Shown here: one piece after another, positions 8,366 through 17,009 of the stretch
Layout: each line of letters starts with the position of its first letter
How positions within the stretch are numbered: the stretch's first letter is position 1
From: Lachnospiraceae bacterium
GTDB taxonomy: Bacteria > Bacillota > Clostridia > Lachnospirales > Lachnospiraceae
NCBI GenBank assembly: GCA_015057435.1
Contig: SVEJ01000003.1
Coordinates: forward strand, 38,393 to 102,392
DNA length: 64,000 bases
Direction of reading: 5' to 3'
The notes under the pieces: generated by a model
Databases searched by the model: none
Seen by the model: only the letters and a program-made list of their open reading frames with translations
What the model was told of the DNA's origin: nothing
Made by a program: the position numbers and the translations under genes

Positions 8366-9187
8366 ATGGTAGTACAGCACAATATGCAAGCAGTTAACAC
8401 AAACAGAATGTTAGGACAGAACGTGAAGGCAGTAGCGAAGAACACAGAGAAGTTATCATCAGGTTACAAGGTAAACCGAGCAGCAGATGATGCAGCTGGT
8501 CTTTCTATTTCTGAAAAGATGAGAAATCAGATTCGTGGTTTGAATCAGGCTGTTAAGAATTCAGAGGAAGGAATTTCACTTATTCAGACAGCAGAAGGTA
8601 ACATGAATGAGATTCACTCAATCCTTCAAAGAATGGGTGAGTTGGCGGTTAAGGCTCGTAATGATGTTAACGCAACAGAAGATCGTCAGACAATTCAGGA
8701 TGAGATTGTTCAGTTGAAGGAAGAGATTACATCTATTACGAACAAGGCAGAGTTCAATGGAACAAAGCTTTTAGATGGTTCGATGAGCACAGGTGCTGCT
8801 AAGTTATTGCAGGTTGGTGCGAATGTTGGAGAGACAATGTCAGTTTCTATCAGTGGTACATCACTTTCCACATTGGGTCTTACAGATGTATCTGTAGGAA
8901 CAGGTGAAGCTGCTTCTGCTGCAATTTCTGCAATTCAGACAGCAATTAAGCATGTATCAGCACAGCGTTCTAAGTTGGGTGCTGTTCAGAATCGTCTTGA
9001 GTATACAATTAACAACTTAGAGAACTACTCTGAGAACTTAACATCTGCTGAGTCAGGAATCAGAGATACTGATATGGCTACAGAGATGGTTGCATACAGC
9101 AAGAATAACATCTTGCAGCAGGCAGCACAGTCAATGCTTTCACAGGCTAATCAGTCTACACAGGGTGTTCTTAACTTATTACAGTAA
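8366..9187 (+). CDS. fliC: Flagellin 2
   Basis: A 273-residue flagellin, nearly identical to flagellin 1 in the N- and C-terminal D0/D1 regions. It differs mainly around the short centre (GSMSTGAAKLL, TDVSVGTGEAAS) and near the C-terminus (TQGVLNLLQ). The codons differ widely where the protein is identical, so the duplication is not recent or the codons have been reshaped. An AAGGAGG SD precedes the ATG. It is the gene closest to the glycosylation island and probably one of its protein substrates. Ser and Thr residues in the centre are plausible O-glycan sites. Confidence 0.97.
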   Translation: MVVQHNMQAVNTNRMLGQNVKAVAKNTEKLSSGYKVNRAADDAAGLSISEKMRNQIRGLNQAVKNSEEGISLIQTAEGNMNEIHSILQRMGELAVKARNDVNATEDRQTIQDEIVQLKEEITSITNKAEFNGTKLLDGSMSTGAAKLLQVGANVGETMSVSISGTSLSTLGLTDVSVGTGEAASAAISAIQTAIKHVSAQRSKLGAVQNRLEYTINNLENYSENLTSAESGIRDTDMATEMVAYSKNNILQQAAQSMLSQANQSTQGVLNLLQ

Positions 9188-9224
9188 TCTATCTAATTTC
9201 ATAGAATACGATAAGAACTTTTCA

Positions 9225-9258
9225 CAAGGGCTGGCCAAGACGGCCAGCCCTTGTTTTT
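9225..9258 (+). terminator. Terminator of flagellin 2
   Basis: CAAGGGCTGGCC pairs perfectly with GGCCAGCCCTTG over a 5-nt loop, followed by TTTTT. Confidence 0.93.
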
Positions 9259-9297
9259 AGTATATTAAGGTGAATGATTATATTGCAGGAGGTCATT

Positions 9298-9546
9298 ATG
9301 GAAGAAATACGTGCAGAGATAGAGAGAATTGCGAAATTGTTATATCAGGAAAAAAAAGATGATGCATATGCAGGAATTAGTAGCCTCGTTCCTGAATTGG
9401 TTGCATATACAGGAGGTATAGAAGATACAGAGAAGCAGCAAAAGCTGACAGAAGTTTTAGGAAATGCGCTTGGCGCAATGGAAGAGGAAGATTTGACACT
9501 TTTGGCAGATATCTTACAATATGACTTAATGGATGAATTGGTATAA
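9298..9546 (+). CDS. Small helical protein upstream of Maf, unknown function
   Basis: An 82-residue acidic, helical protein (MEEIRAEIERIAKLLYQEKKDD...LLADILQYDLMDELV). I do not recognise a named family. The start at 9298 has a GCAGGAGG SD; the track start at 9274 does not. The final helix resembles the N-terminal region of the second Maf protein (YVLIADLLELQIIPWL) and the 121-residue protein at 55837 (QVAACLEEDFLPFL). It may be a small domain linked to Maf or flagellin handling. It lies 14 nt before the maf gene, so the two are likely co-translated. Confidence 0.65.
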   Translation: MEEIRAEIERIAKLLYQEKKDDAYAGISSLVPELVAYTGGIEDTEKQQKLTEVLGNALGAMEEEDLTLLADILQYDLMDELV

Positions 9547-9560
9547 TTGGAGTAGAAAGT

Positions 9561-11435
9561 ATGACGATTAGAGAAAAAAACATTGAAGCAATCAAAATTA
9601 AAAATAAAAAGCTGTATGAAAATCTGATAAAGTTGGATGGCGTACCTTCATCGGAACTTGAAGTGATGATAGAAGATGCGAAAGATGGTAGTCAAATTAT
9701 TAGCGTGGTAAAAGATGATAAAAAAACTCCTCTTAATAGTACATACCGTCCAAGAGGAGAGGCAGAGAAATTTGTCCAGAAGTATGATGAATTGGTATCA
9801 GGGGCAATTCTTGTTTTTCTCGGATTAGGAAACGGAATTGTGTTAGAGGAATTGTTGAAAAAAACACAAGAAGATAATGCTATATTTATATATGAGCCAT
9901 CCTTAGAGATTTTTCTAACCGCGATTGAACATTTTGATTTTTCTGAAATCCTTAAGATTGATGGAGTGGAACTGTTTGTTAAAGGGTTGAATGATAGCGA
10001 AATCGGATTGTATCTTAGTGCGAACATGAATCATATGAATGTATATCTTACTTTCATTGAAAGTTTGCCAAAGTACAAAGAATTATTCCCAAGAGAATAT
10101 ATCGAGTTGTACCATATATATGAGGATAAGAAAAGATTTGTATTCATGGATATTAATACAAGAATTAAGGTGCGTAATGAATTCATGATTAATCCGATTC
10201 GAAATCTGGAATATGCGTTTCATAGCAAATCAGCACATGATTTTAAAAAGATATTTAATCCGGATATGCCGGCAATTCTTGTGGCAGCAGGTCCGTCGTT
10301 AGAGAAAAATATCGAACAGTTAAAAGAGGCAAAAGGAAAAGCTTTTATATTTGCAGTAGACAGAGCAGCGAAATATCTGCTTAATCATGGAATAGAGCCT
10401 GATATGGTGGCTGCGATTGATTATCTAAAGCCGATAGAGTTTTTTGATGATGATAGAATGAAAAAGATTCCGTTGGTCATTCTTACAGATTTCAATCATA
10501 AAGCAATGGAGTTGTTAGATGGGAATGATTTCATTTATGGATCAACGGATTTGAAGTTATATAGGGATTTCTTTGCGGAATTTGATAATACAATTATCGG
10601 ATTGCCACAAGGAGGATCTGTGGCAACATATGTATTTGCCCTGTTACAATATTGGAACTTTAAGAAGATTATACTTGTGGGACAAGATCTTGCCTTGGCT
10701 GGTGAAAAGCACCATGCAGGTGAAGGGACAATTAAGAGAGAGGATATTAAGAGAGAGATCATAGAAGTTCCGGGTAATGTAGAAGATGTTGTATATACAA
10801 CGCCGGACTTTTATGCATATCTTCGTTGGTTTGAGATGGCAGTTGAACATTATTATCCGTCCGGTGAAGTGATTAATGCGACAGAGGGTGGAGCGAAGAT
10901 TAACGGAATGAAAGTGATGCCGTTAAAAGAAGCGCTGTTATTATATTGTGACGGAGAAACATATGATTACAAAAAGTTATTTGAGCGTGTTCCGTATTTC
11001 TTGACAGAAGAAAGATATCAGGAAGCATATGCATATTTGTATGAGTATTTGTTGCAGATGAACAAACTGAAAGGGAAATTGAAGGACGCAAAGAGTGCTG
11101 CCGAAAGAGCAGTGACTTTGGTCGAAAGAAAAGATATTGCAGGAAAAGAATTCAAGAAACTGAATCAGACTTTGGACTCTGTATTTAAAGCATATGACGG
11201 AACAGCAATCGCAGAGATAATATCTAAGGTTTCTGCGGATACAGAAATATCATCCATTGTTGATCTATATGTGGGAAAAGATGACGAACAGGAAGAATTG
11301 TTACGTCTATATAAGAAGCTTAAGATGAATTATGAAAGCTATTATACACACATTGATGAATTGATTGCATTGTATGAAGAGGTGATGGAGAAAATCCGTG
11401 TAAAATATCAATTGAAAAATTGTGATTTGTCATAA
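9561..11435 (+). CDS. maf: Maf-type flagellin glycosyltransferase (DUF115 / MptE-like domain)
   Basis: A 624-residue motility-associated factor. The central MptE-like domain contains the hallmark ILVAAGPSLEKNIEQL (near residue 235) and AVDRAAKYLLNHGIEPDMVAAID, then GGSVATYVFALLQYWNFKKIILVGQDLALA. Maf proteins transfer nonulosonic acids such as pseudaminic acid from CMP donors to Ser/Thr of flagellin in the cytoplasm before export. The N-terminal 200 residues carry the usual Maf N-domain and the C-terminus is helical. It is followed directly by pseB, and a second Maf lies at 27615. Two copies could modify different sites or donors. Confidence 0.9.
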   Translation: MTIREKNIEAIKIKNKKLYENLIKLDGVPSSELEVMIEDAKDGSQIISVVKDDKKTPLNSTYRPRGEAEKFVQKYDELVSGAILVFLGLGNGIVLEELLKKTQEDNAIFIYEPSLEIFLTAIEHFDFSEILKIDGVELFVKGLNDSEIGLYLSANMNHMNVYLTFIESLPKYKELFPREYIELYHIYEDKKRFVFMDINTRIKVRNEFMINPIRNLEYAFHSKSAHDFKKIFNPDMPAILVAAGPSLEKNIEQLKEAKGKAFIFAVDRAAKYLLNHGIEPDMVAAIDYLKPIEFFDDDRMKKIPLVILTDFNHKAMELLDGNDFIYGSTDLKLYRDFFAEFDNTIIGLPQGGSVATYVFALLQYWNFKKIILVGQDLALAGEKHHAGEGTIKREDIKREIIEVPGNVEDVVYTTPDFYAYLRWFEMAVEHYYPSGEVINATEGGAKINGMKVMPLKEALLLYCDGETYDYKKLFERVPYFLTEERYQEAYAYLYEYLLQMNKLKGKLKDAKSAAERAVTLVERKDIAGKEFKKLNQTLDSVFKAYDGTAIAEIISKVSADTEISSIVDLYVGKDDEQEELLRLYKKLKMNYESYYTHIDELIALYEEVMEKIRVKYQLKNCDLS

Positions 11436-11495
11436 TTTGTATTATAATGTAGAAAAGTGATTTTTGAGGTAGGTTACGAATACGGAGGGACAAGG

Positions 11496-12491
11496 ATGTT
11501 AAATGACAAAGTGATTTTGATTACCGGGGGTACGGGTTCTTTTGGTAAGAAGTTTTTGGAAATGATTTTTCAAAAGTATAATCCAAAGAAGGTTATCATT
11601 TATTCCAGAGATGAGTACAAGCAAAGTGTTATGCAAGCAGAATATAAAGATAAGATTGATATGAGTAAGGTACGTTTCTTTATCGGAGATGTAAGAGATA
11701 AGGATCGCTTATATCGTGCGTTCGATGGCGTGGATTATGTAATTCATGCGGCAGCAATGAAACAGGTTCCTACGTGTGAATACAATCCATTTGAAGCAAT
11801 TAAGACCAATATTCATGGTGCGCAGAATATTATTGATGCAGCACTTGATCGAGGTGTGAAGAAGGTTGTGGCATTATCTACTGATAAGGCGGTGAATCCG
11901 ATTAATCTGTACGGTGGAACCAAGCTTGTATCAGATAAGTTATTTATTGCAGCAAATGCATACAGAGGCAACAATTACAATACAATTTTTTCGGTTGTTC
12001 GTTATGGTAATGTGGCAGGAAGTCGTGGTTCTGTAATCCCGATTTGGAAAAATATTATTGACCAGGGTGGTACAACATTAGGTGTGACGGATATGCGAAT
12101 GACGCGTTTTTGGATTACCTTAGAAGAAGGTGTGGAACTTGTGTTCAAAGCCTTACAGGAATCAAAAGGCGGAGAAACCTATATTTCTAAGATTCCTTCG
12201 TTCCATATTGGTGATTTGGCAAAGGCGATGTTGCCGGATTGTACGATTGATGAGTTTGGTATTCGTGAAGGAGAGAAACTCCATGAAGTAATGGTAACGA
12301 AAGATGATTCCTGGACAACCTATGAATATGACAAGCATTATATTATCTATCCGCATATGAATTGGTGTAATCTGTCGGAGAATGTACAGCCGGGAGGAAA
12401 GCTTGTAGAACCGGGATTTGAATATAATTCAGGAACCAACAAGGAATGGTTGTCCGTTGAACAATTAAGAGAAGCATTAAAAAATATTTAA
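11496..12491 (+). CDS. pseB: UDP-N-acetylglucosamine 4,6-dehydratase (inverting), PseB
   Basis: A 331-residue extended SDR enzyme. It has the NAD-binding ITGGTGSFGKKF at the N-terminus, HAAAMKQVP, and the active-site stretch ALSTDKAVNPINLYGGTKLVSDKLF. These are typical of PseB/FlaA1 dehydratases that turn UDP-GlcNAc into UDP-2-acetamido-2,6-dideoxy-L-arabino-hexos-4-ulose, step 1 of pseudaminic acid synthesis. The start at 11496 (MLNDKVILITGG) has a GGAGGGACAAGG leader; the track start at 11457 is too far upstream. The legionaminic acid dehydratase is a distant alternative, but PseC, PseG, PseH and PseI in the same island favour PseB. Confidence 0.94.
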   Translation: MLNDKVILITGGTGSFGKKFLEMIFQKYNPKKVIIYSRDEYKQSVMQAEYKDKIDMSKVRFFIGDVRDKDRLYRAFDGVDYVIHAAAMKQVPTCEYNPFEAIKTNIHGAQNIIDAALDRGVKKVVALSTDKAVNPINLYGGTKLVSDKLFIAANAYRGNNYNTIFSVVRYGNVAGSRGSVIPIWKNIIDQGGTTLGVTDMRMTRFWITLEEGVELVFKALQESKGGETYISKIPSFHIGDLAKAMLPDCTIDEFGIREGEKLHEVMVTKDDSWTTYEYDKHYIIYPHMNWCNLSENVQPGGKLVEPGFEYNSGTNKEWLSVEQLREALKNI

Positions 12492-12496
12492 GTAGA

Positions 12497-12529
12497 AAGA
12501 AGAAGGCGAAATATTTTCGCCTTTTTCTT
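12497..12529 (+). terminator. Attenuator-like hairpin between pseB and pseF
   Basis: AAGGCGAAA pairs with TTTCGCCTT across 3 nt, extended by outer pairs and a T-rich 3' arm. It would cap pseB transcripts partially while still allowing read-through to pseF. Confidence 0.7.
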
Positions 12530-12550
12530 ACAACAAGGAGATAGAAGATT

Positions 12551-13237
12551 ATGAGCCGAAAGATAGCAGTGATTACAGCCAGGGGTGGAAGTAAAAGAAT
12601 TCCCAAAAAGAATATCAAGGAATTTTGTGGTAAGCCTATATTGGCTTATTCTATTAAAGCTGCATTAGAATCAAATATATTTGATGAAGTAATGGTGTCT
12701 ACGGATAGTAGAGAAATCGCAGAAATTGCAATTGAGTACGGAGCAAATGTACCTTTTATGAGAAGTGACGAGACGGCGAATGACTATGCAACGACCAACG
12801 ATGTATTGAAAGAAGTGTTTTCAGAATATGAGAAAAAAGGACAGAAATTTGACGTGGCAGTATGTATATATCCAACGGCACCATTTATTACTGCAGAGAA
12901 ATTAAGAGAAGCGGTAGCGTTAATGGAACAAGAAGGAGTGGATGCAGTAACGCCGGTCGTTCGTTTTTCTTTTCCGCCCCAGAGGGCATTCGTTATTCGT
13001 GATGGAGCGATACAATATCAATTTCCGGAAAATGCTGTAAAGCGTTCGCAGGATTTGGAACCCATCTATCATGATTGTGGGCAGTTTTATGTAATGAGGA
13101 TTGAAAATGTAATAAATGGTGTAGGACCGAAACGGGCAGTGCCTTATATATTACCGGAGACAGAAGTCCAGGATATTGATACGCAAGAAGACTGGGAAAT
13201 AGCAGAGATGAAATATAGGATGATGAAACATGATTAG
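12551..13237 (+). CDS. pseF: CMP-pseudaminic acid cytidylyltransferase PseF
   Basis: A 228-residue nucleotidyltransferase of the NeuA/PseF family. The N-terminus holds the CTP-binding motif ITARGGSKRIPKKNIKEFCGKP, followed by VSTDSREIAEIA and the donor-site stretch CIYPTAPFITAEKL. The RFSFPPQRAFVI and HDCGQFYVM segments are PseF-like rather than NeuA-like. It activates pseudaminic acid to CMP-Pse, the Maf substrate. An ACAAGGAG SD precedes the ATG. The 3' end overlaps the next gene by 8 nt. Confidence 0.93.
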   Translation: MSRKIAVITARGGSKRIPKKNIKEFCGKPILAYSIKAALESNIFDEVMVSTDSREIAEIAIEYGANVPFMRSDETANDYATTNDVLKEVFSEYEKKGQKFDVAVCIYPTAPFITAEKLREAVALMEQEGVDAVTPVVRFSFPPQRAFVIRDGAIQYQFPENAVKRSQDLEPIYHDCGQFYVMRIENVINGVGPKRAVPYILPETEVQDIDTQEDWEIAEMKYRMMKHD

Positions 13238-13910
13238 TAAGTATGAAATAGACGGAACAAAGATATATAAATTCGTATTGGATGCGATTCGTTCTAATAT
13301 GTACATTATGATAAGACATAACGTTGCATGTATTATTGACCCTCATATCTGTGAAGAGGCAGATGCGTTGTTGAAGAGAGAGTCGATTAATAAGATATGG
13401 GTTTTGTTAACTCACGAACACTATGATCATATCTTAGGTGTTAACCATTTTAGAGAACAATATGAATGTGTTGTAATCGGAAGTGACAGTGCAAAAAAGA
13501 ATACACCATATCCGGTAAAAAATTTATCTGCCTATTACAAAGCATTGTTGATTACGCAAGATGAAGAGACAATCCACAAAGCTGAGCAGATTTTCTCGGA
13601 GGATTATAGTTGTCAGGTGGATGTTGGGTTTGATAAGGAATATGTACTTGATTTTGAGGGGATGCATCTTAAATTGATATCTACACCGGGACATTCGAAA
13701 GGTAGCATTTGTATTGTTGCAAATGATGAGTATGTATTTACTGGTGATAGTCTGGTGGATGGAAAGGAAATTATTACCAGATTACCGGGAGGTAGTAAGA
13801 AGGAATATCAAAGCATTACCAAGCCGTTTCTCGAAAGTTTATCGAAAGATACGATTGTATTTCCGGGACACGGAGAAGAAGGTGAAATAAGCCGATTTGA
13901 AATTGTATAA
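13230..13910 (+). CDS. MBL-fold metallohydrolase (glyoxalase II-like)
   Basis: A 226-residue metallo-beta-lactamase-fold protein with the complete metal-ligand set: LTHEHYDHILG (HxHxDH), TPGHSKGS, FTGDSL and FPGHGEEG. The pattern is closest to hydroxyacylglutathione-hydrolase-like thioester hydrolases. It overlaps pseF by 8 nt and precedes pseI, so it is embedded in the sugar operon. No MBL enzyme is part of the standard pseudaminic pathway. A thioesterase that edits or releases acyl groups from a carrier would fit the ACP and KAS genes nearby, but this is inference. Confidence 0.85.
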   Translation: MISKYEIDGTKIYKFVLDAIRSNMYIMIRHNVACIIDPHICEEADALLKRESINKIWVLLTHEHYDHILGVNHFREQYECVVIGSDSAKKNTPYPVKNLSAYYKALLITQDEETIHKAEQIFSEDYSCQVDVGFDKEYVLDFEGMHLKLISTPGHSKGSICIVANDEYVFTGDSLVDGKEIITRLPGGSKKEYQSITKPFLESLSKDTIVFPGHGEEGEISRFEIV

Positions 13911-13934
13911 TGTGAATGAGAAGGAGGTGCTGTA

Positions 13935-14984
13935 GTGAATAAAGAAATATATATTGGTGACAGATTAATCAGTGATAATGCGCCGGCATATATTATTGCG
14001 GAAATGTCAGCGAATCATCTGATGGATTTTGACAGAGCAAAAAAGATCATATATGAATTAAGAGACTGCGGAATTGATGCAGTGAAGCTACAGACATATA
14101 CGGCGGATACCATTACAATCGATTGTGACAATGAGGAATTTCAACTTCACGGTGGTTTGTGGGATGGAGAGACATTGTATTCGCTTTATCAAAAGGCATA
14201 TACCCCATGGGAGTGGCAAGGAGAATTAGTAGAGTATGCGAATGATTTGGGTTTGACATGTTTCTCATCGCCCTTCGATTTAACTGCGGTTGATTTTATG
14301 GAAGAGATAGGAATGCCGGCTTATAAGGTGGCATCGTATGAAATAAATGATATCCCCCTGATTCGAAAGATTGCAAGAAAGGGTAAGCCGATTATTATTT
14401 CAACCGGTACGGCTTATCTTGAAGACATAGAAAGAGCTTTGAGAGTCTGTAAAGAAGAGGGGAATGATAATGTTATCTTGTTAAAATGCACATCGGCATA
14501 TCCATGTCCTTATGAGGATATGAATATCAACGTCATTCCGCTGATGCATCGTACGTTTGATTGTATGGTTGGTTTGTCCGATCATACATTGGGTAATGAG
14601 GTTGTGTTGGGTTCTATTGCATTAGGAGCAAGAGTAATTGAAAAGCATGTTACTTTGAAAAGAGCAGATGGTGGACCGGATGCAGCATTTTCTATGGAGA
14701 TAGAAGAATTCAAAGATATGGTGAGACAGATAAGAAATCTGGAGAAGGCACTTGGAAGAGCAACATTTGAATTGACAGAAAAACAGAAATTTGCGCGTTA
14801 CGGTACACGTTCATTATATGTCGTGAAAGATATTAAGGCAGGAGAGAAGATAACGTCTGATAATGTTCGTTCTATTCGACCGGGACTTGGTTTGCACACT
14901 ATGTATTACGAGGATGTGTTAGGTAAAGTTGCGATAAAGAATTTAAAAAAGGGAACACCGCTATCATGGAATATGATGGAATAG
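13935..14984 (+). CDS. pseI: Pseudaminic acid synthase PseI
   Basis: A 349-residue NeuB-family synthase that condenses PEP with 2,4-diacetamido-2,4,6-trideoxy-L-altrose. The barrel carries IIAEMSANHLMDFDRAKKI, AVKLQTYTADTITID, CFSSPFDLTAVDF, KVASYEIND, ISTGTAYLEDIE, KCTSAYPCP and VGLSDHTLG. The C-terminal SAF domain (about 285-349, RSLYVVKDIKAGEKIT) caps the partner active site in the dimer. PseI-like features include the TYTADTITID motif and FQLHGGLW. It begins with GTG at 13935, 8 nt after AAGGAGG. Confidence 0.95.
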   Translation: MNKEIYIGDRLISDNAPAYIIAEMSANHLMDFDRAKKIIYELRDCGIDAVKLQTYTADTITIDCDNEEFQLHGGLWDGETLYSLYQKAYTPWEWQGELVEYANDLGLTCFSSPFDLTAVDFMEEIGMPAYKVASYEINDIPLIRKIARKGKPIIISTGTAYLEDIERALRVCKEEGNDNVILLKCTSAYPCPYEDMNINVIPLMHRTFDCMVGLSDHTLGNEVVLGSIALGARVIEKHVTLKRADGGPDAAFSMEIEEFKDMVRQIRNLEKALGRATFELTEKQKFARYGTRSLYVVKDIKAGEKITSDNVRSIRPGLGLHTMYYEDVLGKVAIKNLKKGTPLSWNMME

Positions 14985-15000
14985 AAAATGTGAGGTGTGT

Positions 15001-16071
15001 ATGAAAGCAGTATTTAAGGGAAAGAAAATATCAGGAATATTAGGGATTTTGCCGGATGAAGTAAGTTACTTTGATGACGAAGTCGATAATTATGCATTTC
15101 CGCCAAAACAGACATTACGTCTCAAAAAAGTGATGGGTTTTGAAAAACACAGACTTGCAAAAGCAGATAGTACAGTTTCTGATTTTTGTATTTTTGGTTT
15201 AAAGCATTTGTTGGCAGAGGGCAAGGTTAAGAAAGAGGAGATTGGTGCAATTGTTGTAGTGACATTGTCTCCGGATTATTTTGTGCCGCATGTAAGTAAC
15301 ATTATTCATGGAGAATGTGAATTGCCGGAGGATGTACTTTGCATGGATATTGCACAAGGATGTTGTGGTTATCTGTTAGGGCTTATGCAATCTTTCATGT
15401 TGTTGGATGTATTGAAAGATAAGAAAGTTGTATTGTTTAATACGGATGTGCTAAGCCACAAAGTATCTAAGCAAGACAGGAACGATTATCCATTGATTGG
15501 AGATGCAACGAGCATTAGTGTTATAGAAAATGATGTTAATGCTGATGATATTTATTTTGAATTGCATACAAATGGCGGACAACGAAATGCTTTGATAATA
15601 CCTGCGGGTGGATTTGCTATGCCGTCTACATCAGAAACGGCTGTTATGAAAGAGATGGAGGATGGAAATCGTCGTTCGTTAGATCATCTGCATATGGACG
15701 GAGCAGAGGTTTTTAACTTTGTTCAGACGAAGATTCCGCCTATGCTCGAAGAAACATTTCAGTCGTTGAATATTCGAAAAGAAGATATAGATTATTACTT
15801 GTTCCATCAGCCGAATAAGTTTATGTTGAAAAAATTAGCGGATAAGATTGGTGTACCATACGAAAAAATGTTTATGAACGTGGTGGAGAATTTTGGTAAT
15901 CCGAGTGGAGCGTCTATACCGATGAATATAGTATACAATATAAGAAGTTTGTTGATAGATAATAACTTTACTTGCTGTTTGTCGGCGTTTGGCTCGGGAT
16001 TGACTTGGGGAATTATGGTAATGAAATTAGGTGGTTTTGATTTTTGTGATCTTATAGAATCACCATATTGA
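15001..16071 (+). CDS. 3-oxoacyl-ACP synthase III-like protein 1 (KAS III / FabH family)
   Basis: A 356-residue thiolase-fold synthase. The catalytic triad is visible: Cys in DIAQGCCGYLLG (near residue 120), His in YLFHQPNKFML and Asn in ENFGNPSGASIP. These residues support Claisen condensation of an acyl-CoA with malonyl-ACP, but the rest is diverged from FabH. It follows pseI and precedes a formyltransferase, so it is a glycan-tailoring gene and not part of a fatty acid operon. The GTG at 14995 is possible, but the ATG at 15001 with GTGAGG upstream is preferred. A second paralogue is encoded on the other strand. Confidence 0.88.
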   Translation: MKAVFKGKKISGILGILPDEVSYFDDEVDNYAFPPKQTLRLKKVMGFEKHRLAKADSTVSDFCIFGLKHLLAEGKVKKEEIGAIVVVTLSPDYFVPHVSNIIHGECELPEDVLCMDIAQGCCGYLLGLMQSFMLLDVLKDKKVVLFNTDVLSHKVSKQDRNDYPLIGDATSISVIENDVNADDIYFELHTNGGQRNALIIPAGGFAMPSTSETAVMKEMEDGNRRSLDHLHMDGAEVFNFVQTKIPPMLEETFQSLNIRKEDIDYYLFHQPNKFMLKKLADKIGVPYEKMFMNVVENFGNPSGASIPMNIVYNIRSLLIDNNFTCCLSAFGSGLTWGIMVMKLGGFDFCDLIESPY

Positions 16072-16090
16072 ATTTGGTCAGGAGGGCATT

Positions 16091-16963
16091 ATGCGTTTTA
16101 CAAAAGTGATTTTGGTCGGATCTGGCAAAATTGCATGTGATTGTCTAAGATACATGATAACAATAGTAGCTATTAAAGATATCGTTGTATTAGAGTCACA
16201 GAACAACCAATTGTCAATGCTTGCCAACGTGTGTAAAAAGGAAAATATAAGTTATTCTGTGTTGGAAAATAAGAAAGATATTGAACAATTTATGCTTGCA
16301 CACGTTGAGAATGAAAGAACGTTAATTGTTAGTGCAAATAACAGATTCATTTTTACGCCACAAATTATCCAAAAGGAATACGTTGAAATTATAAATTTTC
16401 ATTACGCGTTATTACCTAGGTATAGGGGGATGAATATACCCACATGGGTTATATATAACGGAGAAAAGGAAACGGGTATAACTTGGCATTTTGTAACAGA
16501 GCAAGTGGATAAAGGAAAGATAATTGCGCAACGGACTATTCCGATTAACGATATGACTAATGCGTTGGAAGTAACAAGAAAGGGAATGCTTTTAGGAATA
16601 GAAGCATTTGAGAGTTTTATAGCGGAATTGCTAGATAATAAGATGGACGGAATGGATGTATTGTATCCTGAAGAGGATGTCATTTATTATAACTCACAAT
16701 TACCGATGGCAGGTGTGATTGACTTAAATCAATCCATAGAGGATATAAGTCGTCTGCTTAGAAGTTTTGATTATGGGGGAATGAAAGTTATTCCGTATTT
16801 GCGATTGTATTACAATAATAATTGCTATGAAGTTCAAAGATATAAATTAAGAAAACTATCAACTGTAAAAAAAAGAATGATAGAATACAAAGAAGATACA
16901 GTGTTTGTGAAAGACGTGGATGGAGAGATTGAATTATATTTAAAACCATTTCGGAATGATTAA
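16091..16963 (+). CDS. Formyltransferase-family protein (sugar N-formyltransferase-like)
   Basis: A 290-residue protein with a formyltransferase core: ILVGSGKIACDCLRYM at the start, then INFHYALLPRYRGMNIPTWV (near residues 102-121, the N-x-H motif of folate-dependent formyltransferases), ITWHFVTEQVDKGKIIAQ with the catalytic Asp, and a C-terminal domain. Methionyl-tRNA formyltransferase is unlikely because of the sugar-island context. Sugar N-formyltransferases place formyl groups on amino sugars. N-formyl groups are known on nonulosonic acids. The coding region is visibly more AT-rich than pseB or pseF, which hints at a separate acquisition. Confidence 0.8.
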   Translation: MRFTKVILVGSGKIACDCLRYMITIVAIKDIVVLESQNNQLSMLANVCKKENISYSVLENKKDIEQFMLAHVENERTLIVSANNRFIFTPQIIQKEYVEIINFHYALLPRYRGMNIPTWVIYNGEKETGITWHFVTEQVDKGKIIAQRTIPINDMTNALEVTRKGMLLGIEAFESFIAELLDNKMDGMDVLYPEEDVIYYNSQLPMAGVIDLNQSIEDISRLLRSFDYGGMKVIPYLRLYYNNNCYEVQRYKLRKLSTVKKRMIEYKEDTVFVKDVDGEIELYLKPFRND

Positions 16964-17009
16964 TCATAGATGAATGTAAAAATAAATTGATATTTGGGAG
17001 ATTTCAATT

